A stretch of 64,000 bases of DNA, from assembly GCF_020886115.1 (NCBI RefSeq), contig NZ_AP025185.1:1054001-1118000 (forward strand), given 5' to 3'. Below are positions 37,425 through 44,951 of this stretch, piece after piece (position 1 is the first letter of the stretch; each line of letters opens with the position of its first letter). This DNA comes from Flavobacterium ammonificans (GTDB lineage: Bacteria > Bacteroidota > Bacteroidia > Flavobacteriales > Flavobacteriaceae). The notes under the pieces are model-generated. The model had not been told where the DNA came from. It made no database searches and saw nothing but the letters and a program-made list of their open reading frames with translations. Both the position numbers and the translations under genes were made by a program.

Positions 37425-38039
37425 TTAAAACAAACCGTTGATTTCAGCGTCAATTCGGTTAATGATGTTTCCTAAATCTTCTGGATTGTCAACAAAATTA
37501 ATATTGTCTACATCGATAATTAACAATTTTCCTCGGTCATAGGTATGAATCCAAGCCTCATAACGTTCGTTCAAACGGCTTAAGTAATCAATTGAAATCG
37601 AGTTTTCGTACTCGCGACCACGTTTGTGAATTTGACCTACTAAATTAGGTATAGAACTACGCAAATAAATCAATAAATCAGGTGCTTTTACCAAAGATTC
37701 CATCAACTCAAAAAGCGAAGAGTAGTTTTGGAAATCACGATTGGTCATCAAGCCCATCGCGTGTAAGTTGGGAGCAAAGATGTGAGCATCTTCGTAAATC
37801 GTTCTGTCTTGAATGATTTTTTTACCGCTTTCGCGAATTTGCATTACTTGACGAAAACGACTGTTTAAGAAATAAATTTGCAAGTTGAATGACCAACGCT
37901 CCATTTGGTGATAGAAATCATCCAAATACGGATTGTCAACCACGTCTTCAAAATGCGGTTCCCATTTGAAATGTTTAGCCAATAAATTAGTTAATGTTGT
38001 TTTTCCTGAACCTATGTTTCCTGCTACTGCTATATGCAT
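37425..38039 (-). CDS. Deoxynucleoside kinase
   Basis: 204 residues. The P-loop GNIGSGKTT is at residues 7-15, followed by FEDVVDNPYLDDFY and the active-site motif QDRTIYEDAHIF. A lid-like arginine stretch occurs near QIHKRGREYE. The fold is that of the dGK/dAK/dCK family, which phosphorylates deoxynucleosides for salvage. The nucleoside preference (deoxyadenosine or deoxyguanosine) cannot be assigned. It is a single gene, convergent with hppA. Confidence 0.93.
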   Translation of the reverse strand: MHIAVAGNIGSGKTTLTNLLAKHFKWEPHFEDVVDNPYLDDFYHQMERWSFNLQIYFLNSRFRQVMQIRESGKKIIQDRTIYEDAHIFAPNLHAMGLMTNRDFQNYSSLFELMESLVKAPDLLIYLRSSIPNLVGQIHKRGREYENSISIDYLSRLNERYEAWIHTYDRGKLLIIDVDNINFVDNPEDLGNIINRIDAEINGLF

Positions 38040-38237
38040 TACGGTAGTGTGATTTAATAATTGATAAATTTCTAAAGGGGTAAAAATAGATAAAAATTAA
38101 TGTTTGCCACACATTTTATCGAATGATTTATTCACAATTGAAGAATTAAACACTTAGTTTTTATTTTGCTGTTATTTTATGTATTGGTATTAAACCATTT
38201 GATTTTCAACTAGTCTAAAATATGTATTTAACATTTT

Positions 38238-38272
38238 TTTGGTAACAAATCGAAGTTTATTCGACATATTTG
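38238..38272 (+). promoter_or_regulatory. Putative promoter for the GLPGLI operon
   Basis: TTTG at 38238-38241 and CATATTTG (seven of eight to TAnnTTTG) at 38265-38272, spaced by 23 bases, 27 bases before the ATG. Confidence 0.45.
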
Positions 38273-38299
38273 CACAAATAACCCATAAATCAATACCTG

Positions 38300-39220
38300 A
38301 TGAAAAAAACAATTCTACTATTTTTCTTTGCATTAGTTTACACTAATTCTTTCGCCCAAAAAGATTTCCAAGGGATGGCGGTGTACGAATCAAAAACCAG
38401 CACCTCAGATTTTAAAGCGCGCTTTGAAGGAAATAAAAGCATAACTCCGGATATGCAAAAAATGATGGAAGAGCGAATGAAAAAAATGTTTGAAAAAACC
38501 TTTGTTTTAAATTTTGACAAATCGGCTTCAATTTATAAAGAAGAAGAAAAATTAGAGGCTTCAAATCAAGGAGGAGGATTTCGTATGATGAGTTCAATGA
38601 CAGGTGGCGGAGGTACTTACTATAAAAACGTAAAAGATAAAACGTATAGTGTTGACAAAGATTTTATGGGTAAGGAATTTTTAGTTAAAGATTCGTTAGC
38701 CAGTTTGAATTGGAAAATGGAAGCTGAAACCAGAGTAATTGGCGGATACACCTGTTACAAAGCTACTGCAGTGAAAGCCGCTAGTAAAACAGATTTTAGA
38801 AACTTCCGTCCAAAAAAAGAAGAGGCAGCACAAAAAGATTCGCCTAAAAAAGAAGAAACTGCACAACAAGAAAAACCAAAGGAAGCACCTAAAACTAGTT
38901 TTATGGACGCCCTTGAATTGCCAAAAGAAATTACGATTACAGCTTGGTATACTCCTGAAATTCCAGTAAGTCAAGGACCTGAAGGATATTGGGGTTTACC
39001 TGGTTTGATTTTAGAGGTAAACGATGGTAAAACAATTATTCTTTGTTCTAAAGTAGTTTTGAATCCAAAAGAAAAAACTGAAATTAAAGCGCCTTCAAAA
39101 GGCAAAACAGTCTCTCAAAATGAATATGATGAAATTGTAGTGAAAAAAATGGAAGAGTTTAGAGAAATGAACCAAGGTCGTAGTGGTGGTGGCGGATTCC
39201 AAATACGAATGGGGCAATAA
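38300..39220 (+). CDS. GLPGLI family exported protein
   Basis: 306 residues with a signal peptide (MKKTILLFFFALVYTNSFAQ). The name-giving motif GLPGLI is at residues 232-237 (GYWGLPGLILEV). A lysine/glutamate/glutamine-rich repeat-like section (about residues 172-197, with two KKEE and two KEAP-like units) interrupts the domain. The C-terminus is glycine-rich (GRSGGGGFQIRMGQ). GLPGLI proteins are specific to Bacteroidota, and their biochemical role is unknown. It lies 33 bases before a TonB-receptor-like gene in the same direction, a recurrent pairing in this phylum. Confidence 0.92.
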   Translation: MKKTILLFFFALVYTNSFAQKDFQGMAVYESKTSTSDFKARFEGNKSITPDMQKMMEERMKKMFEKTFVLNFDKSASIYKEEEKLEASNQGGGFRMMSSMTGGGGTYYKNVKDKTYSVDKDFMGKEFLVKDSLASLNWKMEAETRVIGGYTCYKATAVKAASKTDFRNFRPKKEEAAQKDSPKKEETAQQEKPKEAPKTSFMDALELPKEITITAWYTPEIPVSQGPEGYWGLPGLILEVNDGKTIILCSKVVLNPKEKTEIKAPSKGKTVSQNEYDEIVVKKMEEFREMNQGRSGGGGFQIRMGQ

Positions 39221-39253
39221 AATCTAAAAGACTTTAATTAAAAATTGATTGGA

Positions 39254-42004
39254 ATGAAAAAAATAATTCTGTTTATCATATTGTTCGTAATGCCTTTCGT
39301 TTACGGTCAGAATGTACGTTTTGAAGGGATTGTTCTCGACTCTGAAAAAGCGCCACTCGAAATGGCTAATGTTATGGCAGTCAATCAAACGTCTAAAGCG
39401 ATGGATGCCTATGCCATTACTAGTGATAAAGGGAAGTTTGTTTTGAATCTAAAATCGAATACGTCTTACATTGTAAAGCTGAGTTATATTGGAATGCAAA
39501 ACAAAGAAATTTCAGTTACTACAAAATCAGAAAATATAGTTCAGAATATCACAATGGAATCGGGCGGAATTGAATTGGCAGGTGTTGAAATTGTTCGTGA
39601 AATGCCTGTTTCTATCAAAGGCGATACTATCGTTTACAACACAGATTCATTCAAAACTGGGGAAGAACGAAAATTAGAAGACGTCTTTAAAAAACTGCCT
39701 GGATTTGAAGTGTCGTCAGATGGACAAATTCAAGTGGAAGGAAAGCAAGTCAAAAAACTTTTTGTGGACGGAAAGCCATTTATGGAAGGCGATACAAAAT
39801 TGGGTTCTAAAAACATTCCTTCTGATGCGGTAGATAAGGTACAAGTGATGCGTAATTTCAATGAAGTTTCGCAAATGAAAGGGATTGAAAATAACAATGA
39901 TGATATCGCAATTAATATTAAACTAAAAAAAGGAAAAGATAAATTTTGGTTTGGAGATATAAGTGCTGGTGCAGCTAATGATAGAGGATATATTGTTAAT
40001 CCAAAATTATTTTATTATTCTCCAAAAACGAGTGTCAATACTATTGTTAACTTGAATAATATTGGAGAAGTTTCTTTAACATCCGCTGATTTTTTCAGAA
40101 TAACAGGAGGAGCAAGAAATACTATCGGTAGAAACGGGACTTCATTGAATTTGAATCGAAACTTCTTCGGTTTATCTGGTGGAGATAATGTGGCTAAAAT
40201 GACGGATAAATTCGGGGCACTGAATTTGAATCATTCGTTTTCAAAAAAATGGACGGTTTCAGGATTCGGAGCCTATTCTTCAACCTATAATCAGTCCATT
40301 ACTAATTCAGAGCGCGGTATTTTTCAACCCAATACTACTCAAATCGCAACCCTTGAAAATAGAAAAAATCAAACCGATTCAAAAAATATAGCCTTTATTT
40401 CTAAATTCGGATCCAAGTTCAAACCCAATGATAATTTTCAATTGGATTATGATGCCTTTTTAAGAAAAAATGGGCAACAAGAAGACAACGTTAACCAAAC
40501 GAATTATACGTCATTTATTAATTCAACTCCAATTAACAGCTCGAATTCTATTTTTTCTTTTCAAGAACAAGATCCTATTTCATTCAATCAAAGTTTAAAC
40601 TTGTTTTATACTCAAAATCCAAAAAGCACTTGGGTAGTTGAGATGCAACATCAGTATGAGGATGAAGATCCATTTTACAATCCTCAATTGTCAGTAAATC
40701 CATATCAAAACTCAAATACATCAAACCCTAATGATCCTAGCTCTATTTTTGTAAGGGAAAGCACCTTAAATATAGAGCAATCCAGATTTGTTAAAACGAA
40801 TAAGTTGGATGCTAAATTGGATTACTTCTATCAAATTACCAATAAAAGTATTTTGAACTTAACGGTGGGGAATACCAATGCTTTCCAATCGTATAACTCC
40901 AGTTTATTACAAATATTACAAGACAAGTCTGTCGTTGAAATAGACAATGCATTATATAGTAATCAAGTTCGTTATTCATTTAACGACTCTTTCTTAGGAG
41001 TTCACTACAAGTTCATGTTAGGTAAATTTACCTTTAATCCTGGGATATCCTACCATCAATACCGTACCAATAACACTCAGTTTAACAGACCGTTTCAATT
41101 GAATTTCAATCGATTTTTACCAGATGTGTTTGCGAGATGGGATATGAAAAAATCAGAAAACATTACCTATAATTATAGTGTTAAAAACGGCTTTAACGAC
41201 ATTAACTCTTTGGTTGAAGGATATGTATTTACTAATTTTAATAGTATAGCAAGAGGGAATTCGGGATTAGAAAATTCATTAATTACCTCACACCGATTGA
41301 ATTATTCAAAATACAATTTGTATAATTTTACCACTATTTTTGGGAATATATCCTACACTACTACTAAAAATCCTGTTGTCAATGGAATTTTATTCCAAGG
41401 GATTTATTCTACTTCTGATCGATTGAATTTAGATGCTGAAAATGAAAATTTGAATAGTACTCTTTTTTATTCTAAAAGTTTTAAAAAATATTACAAGATA
41501 TCTGGTGGAGTAAATGCCAGTTGGAATAGAAATTTTGTCCTTAACAGAGCTATTATTGGTGGAGCCGTTAAAGAATTTATTCAAGGAATTGAAAATGTTA
41601 ATCACGGGTACAATCTAACGTTGGGTACTCAATTCAAGAAGTTACCCAATATAGATTTAGGGTATAGAATCAATTTTTCTGAACAAGCAAATAATGCATT
41701 TACCACTCAGAGTCCAAATGTGAAATTGAATTATTATTTCTTAGAAGGATTGAATATCAATTGGGATTATTCGTTCAACCGATTTAGAAATGAAACATCT
41801 GGGTTAACCAATGATTTTAAAATTATGGCAGCAAGTATCAATTATGCTAAAAAAGATGCCAAATTGGAATACAGAATTCAAGCGAATAACTTATTGAATA
41901 CCAAGTCAAGATTGAACAATTCATTTAGCGTGAATGGATACAATGCCAATGAGACGATTATCCTTCCTAGGTTTGTTACATTCGTATTGAAATACAACAT
42001 ATAA
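39254..42004 (+). CDS. TonB-dependent-receptor-like outer-membrane beta-barrel protein
   Basis: 916 residues from the ATG at 39254 (MKKIILFIILFVMPFVYGQ signal peptide); an in-frame TTG at 39245 is less likely. A CarboxypepD_reg-like beta-sandwich (FEGIVLDSEKAPLEMANVMA, residues about 22-105) is followed by a plug-like domain with LEDVFKKLPGFEVSSDGQI and VDGKPFMEGDTKLG, and a long barrel ending in a conserved aromatic/hydrophobic strand (PRFVTFVLKYNI). This is the outer membrane beta-barrel family that accompanies GLPGLI proteins. The transported ligand, if any, is unknown. A strong terminator follows. Confidence 0.9.
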   Translation: MKKIILFIILFVMPFVYGQNVRFEGIVLDSEKAPLEMANVMAVNQTSKAMDAYAITSDKGKFVLNLKSNTSYIVKLSYIGMQNKEISVTTKSENIVQNITMESGGIELAGVEIVREMPVSIKGDTIVYNTDSFKTGEERKLEDVFKKLPGFEVSSDGQIQVEGKQVKKLFVDGKPFMEGDTKLGSKNIPSDAVDKVQVMRNFNEVSQMKGIENNNDDIAINIKLKKGKDKFWFGDISAGAANDRGYIVNPKLFYYSPKTSVNTIVNLNNIGEVSLTSADFFRITGGARNTIGRNGTSLNLNRNFFGLSGGDNVAKMTDKFGALNLNHSFSKKWTVSGFGAYSSTYNQSITNSERGIFQPNTTQIATLENRKNQTDSKNIAFISKFGSKFKPNDNFQLDYDAFLRKNGQQEDNVNQTNYTSFINSTPINSSNSIFSFQEQDPISFNQSLNLFYTQNPKSTWVVEMQHQYEDEDPFYNPQLSVNPYQNSNTSNPNDPSSIFVRESTLNIEQSRFVKTNKLDAKLDYFYQITNKSILNLTVGNTNAFQSYNSSLLQILQDKSVVEIDNALYSNQVRYSFNDSFLGVHYKFMLGKFTFNPGISYHQYRTNNTQFNRPFQLNFNRFLPDVFARWDMKKSENITYNYSVKNGFNDINSLVEGYVFTNFNSIARGNSGLENSLITSHRLNYSKYNLYNFTTIFGNISYTTTKNPVVNGILFQGIYSTSDRLNLDAENENLNSTLFYSKSFKKYYKISGGVNASWNRNFVLNRAIIGGAVKEFIQGIENVNHGYNLTLGTQFKKLPNIDLGYRINFSEQANNAFTTQSPNVKLNYYFLEGLNINWDYSFNRFRNETSGLTNDFKIMAASINYAKKDAKLEYRIQANNLLNTKSRLNNSFSVNGYNANETIILPRFVTFVLKYNI

Positions 42005-42006
42005 AA

Positions 42007-42041
42007 AAAACGAGTTTTCTTAATTTAAGAAAACTCGTTTT
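42007..42041. terminator. Bidirectional terminator between the TonB-receptor-like gene and metK
   Basis: Almost continuous inverted repeat AAAACGAGTTTTCTTAA/TTAAGAAAACTCGTTTT (42007-42023 with 42025-42041) between convergent genes, with flanking A and T runs. Confidence 0.9.
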
Positions 42042-42061
42042 ATATTTTTGGATAAAAAGAT

Positions 42062-43312
42062 TTATAATTTGAAAGCTGTTTTTACAGCATCTACAAAATC
42101 TAATTTTTCCCAAGTAAATAAATCTACAGTAACGGTTTTTGTTAATCCGCCAGGAGCAGAGAAAGTTTTAGTAACTGTTTCAGGAGTACGTCCCATATGT
42201 CCGTAAGCTGCTGTTTCACTATAAATAGGATTTCTTAATTTCAAACGTTGCTCAATAAAGTACGGACGCATATCAAAAATACCTTCCACTACTTTACTTA
42301 TTTCTCCATCTGTCAAACTTACTTTAGAAGTTCCGTAAGTGTTTACGTTGATTGATGTTGGTTTTGCCACACCAATAGCGTACGATACTTGAACTAAAAC
42401 TTCGTCACACAATCCCGCTGCTACTAAGTTTTTAGCAATATGACGGGTTGCATACGCTGCAGAACGGTCAACTTTAGATGGATCTTTTCCGGAGAATGCC
42501 CCACCACCGTGAGCACCTTTTCCACCATAAGTATCCACAATGATTTTTCTTCCTGTCAAACCAGTATCTCCGTGAGGTCCTCCAATAACGAATTTTCCTG
42601 TTGGGTTGATATGATAGGTAATATTATCATTGAATAAATGTGCATATTGTGGGTATTTAGCTTTAATACGCGGAATCAAAATACTAACCAAGTCTGATTT
42701 GATTTTAGCTAACATTTTAGCTTCTTCATCAAAATCGTCGTGTTGTGTAGAGATTACAATCGCATCAATACGAACGGGTTTATTATCATCTGAATATTCA
42801 AGCGTTACTTGCGATTTAGCATCTGGACGCAAGTATTTGATTTCGTTGTTCTCTCTTCTCAAGTTCGCCAACTCGATCAAAATTGCGTGAGATAAATCCA
42901 AAGCCAAAGGCATGTAGTTCTCCGTCTCATTAGTAGCGTAACCAAACATCATTCCTTGGTCACCTGCTCCTTGTTCTTCTTTACTGGCTCTATCCACTCC
43001 TTGATTGATATCAGCTGATTGTTCGTGAATAGCTGAAAGAATTCCACAAGAATTCGCTTCAAACATGTATTCGCTTTTAGTGTAACCAATTTTCTTGATC
43101 ACATCACGAGCAATTTGTTGCACATCTAAGTAGGTATTGGATTTAACTTCTCCAGCCAAGATTACCTGACCGGTAGTTACCAAAGTTTCACAAGCTACTT
43201 TTGAATCGGCATCAAATGCCAAAAAATTATCGATTAATGCATCGGAGATTTGGTCAGCTATTTTGTCTGGATGTCCTTCACTCACAGATTCTGACGTAAA
43301 TAAATAAGCCAT
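42062..43312 (-). CDS. metK: S-adenosylmethionine synthetase
   Basis: 416 residues. Family motifs are [17 protein letters not shown] at the N-terminus, [16 protein letters not shown] (the hexapeptide-type ATP motif), and [19 protein letters not shown] near the methionine/ATP site. It makes S-adenosylmethionine from methionine and ATP. The start codon at 43310-43312 is preceded by a leader with a SAM-II-type riboswitch and a perfect Bacteroidota promoter, so synthesis is probably feedback-regulated by SAM. It is divergent from the metX operon. Confidence 0.98.
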   Translation of the reverse strand: MAYLFTSESVSEGHPDKIADQISDALIDNFLAFDADSKVACETLVTTGQVILAGEVKSNTYLDVQQIARDVIKKIGYTKSEYMFEANSCGILSAIHEQSADINQGVDRASKEEQGAGDQGMMFGYATNETENYMPLALDLSHAILIELANLRRENNEIKYLRPDAKSQVTLEYSDDNKPVRIDAIVISTQHDDFDEEAKMLAKIKSDLVSILIPRIKAKYPQYAHLFNDNITYHINPTGKFVIGGPHGDTGLTGRKIIVDTYGGKGAHGGGAFSGKDPSKVDRSAAYATRHIAKNLVAAGLCDEVLVQVSYAIGVAKPTSINVNTYGTSKVSLTDGEISKVVEGIFDMRPYFIEQRLKLRNPIYSETAAYGHMGRTPETVTKTFSAPGGLTKTVTVDLFTWEKLDFVDAVKTAFKL

Positions 43313-43318
43313 AATGAT

Positions 43319-43338
43319 TTAATTTTATTTAAAATTAA
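43319..43338 (-). promoter_or_regulatory. Start-proximal hairpin of the metK leader
   Basis: Perfect 9-base-pair inverted repeat TTAATTTTA/TAAAATTAA (43319-43327 with 43330-43338), beginning seven bases before the metK ATG. It covers the region where the ribosome would bind and may be part of the riboswitch expression platform. Confidence 0.4.
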
Positions 43339-43381
43339 GCGAGGAAAAAAGGGTATTGCCACGAAATGCTAAAGGGAAGTT

Positions 43382-43433
43382 CCTGCTTTAGCATTTTTTA
43401 ATGAGGTTGCAATCAGTTCAAATTTTTCCTCTG
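43382..43433 (-). promoter_or_regulatory. SAM-II riboswitch in the metK leader
   Basis: On the minus strand the leader reads GAGG at the 5' side, then ATTTGAACTGATTGCAA, CCTC closing stem P1 (43403-43406 with 43428-43431), then TTAAAAAATGCTAAAGCAGG. Order and core words match the SAM-II (SAM-alpha) aptamer known from alphaproteobacteria and Bacteroidota (ATTTG..., TTGCA, P1, A-rich linker, GCTAAAG). CTG in the loop can pair with CAG downstream to give the pseudoknot. The match is from memory of the family consensus. The transcription start predicted from the promoter is only a few bases upstream of the aptamer. Confidence 0.8.
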
Positions 43434-43444
43434 AAATTAGAGTG

Positions 43445-43474
43445 CAAAGTTATAAAACGATTTTGATTTCCAAA
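43445..43474 (-). promoter_or_regulatory. Promoter for metK
   Basis: On the minus strand TTTG (43471-43474) and TAACTTTG (43445-43452) are spaced by 18 bases, an exact match to the Bacteroidota promoter. Transcription should start near 43439, just before the SAM-II aptamer. Confidence 0.75.
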
Positions 43475-43719
43475 TTAAACTTTCTCTTTTTTTTAAAATT
43501 TAAATAGTTTAACTAATACGAAATAAAAAAAAATGAGTTCATTTTTAATTTTCTTTCATTTTGATGAATTCATAATAAAACGATTTGATTCTGTTGTAAA
43601 GTTGTATTATAGGGGTAAAATTGATTCTTATAAATGAAAAATAACTAAAATTTTCACAGTTGGCAAGAGAAACATTACCGCTATCAGAGCTATGTTAGGT
43701 TGAATATAAGTCGGCGAGA
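43475..43719. other. Central part of the metK-metX divergent region
   Basis: About 245 bases of AT-rich sequence between the two promoters. A 34-codon open frame (43533-43637, plus) is the only ORF of note and has no detectable features. I see no further RNA or protein gene. Confidence 0.5.
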
Positions 43720-43751
43720 TTTGTTTCTTTAATAATTATGACGTTAATTTG
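43720..43751 (+). promoter_or_regulatory. Promoter for the metX operon
   Basis: TTTG at 43720-43723 and TTAATTTG (seven of eight) at 43744-43751, spaced by 20 bases, just upstream of the S-box riboswitch. Confidence 0.55.
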
Positions 43752-43781
43752 CAATTCAAAGTTCAAATAAACGTATTGAAA

Positions 43782-43886
43782 TGTTATAAAGAAAGGTAGA
43801 GGGATTAGACCCAGTGAAGCCTTAGCAACCCTTCGGTAAATCGAAGAAGGTGCTGCATTCTACCACATTAATGTGGAAAGATAACA
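43782..43886 (+). promoter_or_regulatory. SAM-I (S-box) riboswitch upstream of metX
   Basis: The conserved S-box core is clear: AGAGGGATTAGACCCAGTGA, then AAGCCTTAGCAACC, then AAGGTGCTGCATTC. Closing stem P1 is TGTTAT (43782-43787) with ATAACA (43881-43886). P3 is the CTTCG...CGAAG hairpin near 43831-43846 and P4 is CCACAT/ATGTGG at 43863-43876. SAM binding should lower expression of metX and perhaps the genes after it. A small TCTAG/CTAGA stem followed by a T-rich run (43897-43920) is the only terminator-like element after the aptamer. Confidence 0.95.
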
Positions 43887-43958
43887 CGAGATTTTTTCTA
43901 GTTTACTTCTAGATTTTCTTTCTAATATTTCCAGCACAAATCAATATTTACAACCGAT

Positions 43959-44927
43959 TTGACATTGGAAAATAAATTCAACCAAATACAAATACATAAT
44001 TTCATCACAGAAAGTGGTGCGCATTATCCTATAATCAATTTAAGTTACCAAGTTTTTGGACCTCAATTGAATACAGCGCCTGTTGTTTTGGTCAATCATG
44101 CCTTGACGGGAAATTCTCAAGTTATTGGAGAACAAGGTTGGTGGAATGATCTTATTGGCGAAAGCAAAACCATAGATACATTGAAATATACTGTTTTAGC
44201 TTTCAATGTTCCAGGAAACGGATATGATGGTTTCCTGATAGAAAATTACAAAGATTTCAATGCAAGAGATGTTGCACGGTTATTTAACCAAGGAATTAAA
44301 GACTTGCAAATTAAACAGTTGTTTGCGATAATTGGAGGTTCTGTTGGTGGTGGAATTGCTTGGGAAATGGCAGCTTTAGAAACTAAAATTACCCAACATT
44401 TAATTCCGATTGCAACTGATTGGAAATCGACAGATTGGTTGATTGCGAATTGTTTTTTGCAAGAGCAAATTTTAGCCAATTCGTCAAAACCAATTGAAGA
44501 CGCTCGCATTCACGCTATGTTATGTTATAGGACACCAGCCTCTTTTTCGGCTAAATTTCAACGGACACTAAATGAAGAATTGCAAATGTATAATGTAGAA
44601 AGTTGGTTAGCGCATCACGGAAATAAGTTGCAAAAGCGTTTTCAGCTTTCGGCTTATAAAATGATGAACCAGTTATTAAAGACGATTGATATTACAAGAG
44701 GAAGAGATTCTTTCGAAGCAGTAGCCTCAAAAATTGAAGCGAATATTCATATTATTGGAATTGATTCTGATTTGTTTTTTACGGCAAATGAGAACCGAGC
44801 TACCTATGAAGAATTAAAAAAATATAAAGAAAGTGTATCCTATCAAGAGATTGTTTCCATTCACGGTCACGATGCTTTTTTGATAGAATACCAACAATTA
44901 CATAATTTATTGGCTACCATTTTTTAG
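43959..44927 (+). CDS. metX: Homoserine O-acetyltransferase-like alpha/beta hydrolase
   Basis: 322 residues, somewhat shorter than the usual 350-380. The alpha/beta-hydrolase fold of MetX is visible: LVNHALTGNSQV (oxyanion region), the nucleophile elbow GGSVGGGIAWEMAALE, IDSDLFF with the acid and HGHDAFLIE with the histidine. It acylates homoserine, the first committed step to methionine. There is no ATG near the start; the frame opens with TTG at 43959 (a second TTG at 43965), and an in-frame stop at 43923 blocks a longer protein. It lies just downstream of the S-box riboswitch and is followed by thrA after 24 bases. Confidence 0.9.
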   Translation: MTLENKFNQIQIHNFITESGAHYPIINLSYQVFGPQLNTAPVVLVNHALTGNSQVIGEQGWWNDLIGESKTIDTLKYTVLAFNVPGNGYDGFLIENYKDFNARDVARLFNQGIKDLQIKQLFAIIGGSVGGGIAWEMAALETKITQHLIPIATDWKSTDWLIANCFLQEQILANSSKPIEDARIHAMLCYRTPASFSAKFQRTLNEELQMYNVESWLAHHGNKLQKRFQLSAYKMMNQLLKTIDITRGRDSFEAVASKIEANIHIIGIDSDLFFTANENRATYEELKKYKESVSYQEIVSIHGHDAFLIEYQQLHNLLATIF

Positions 44928-44951
44928 TGGTATAACCAAAAATCAAATACT

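Noticed and set aside
43533..43637. 34-codon open frame in the metK-metX region
   Set aside because: No recognisable feature, weak start context, and it lies in very AT-rich DNA between two promoters; chance is the better explanation.
43896..43920. TCTAG/CTAGA stem with T-rich run as a firm S-box terminator
   Set aside because: The stem is only five base pairs, too weak to claim as the transcription terminator; the mode of the metX riboswitch is left open.
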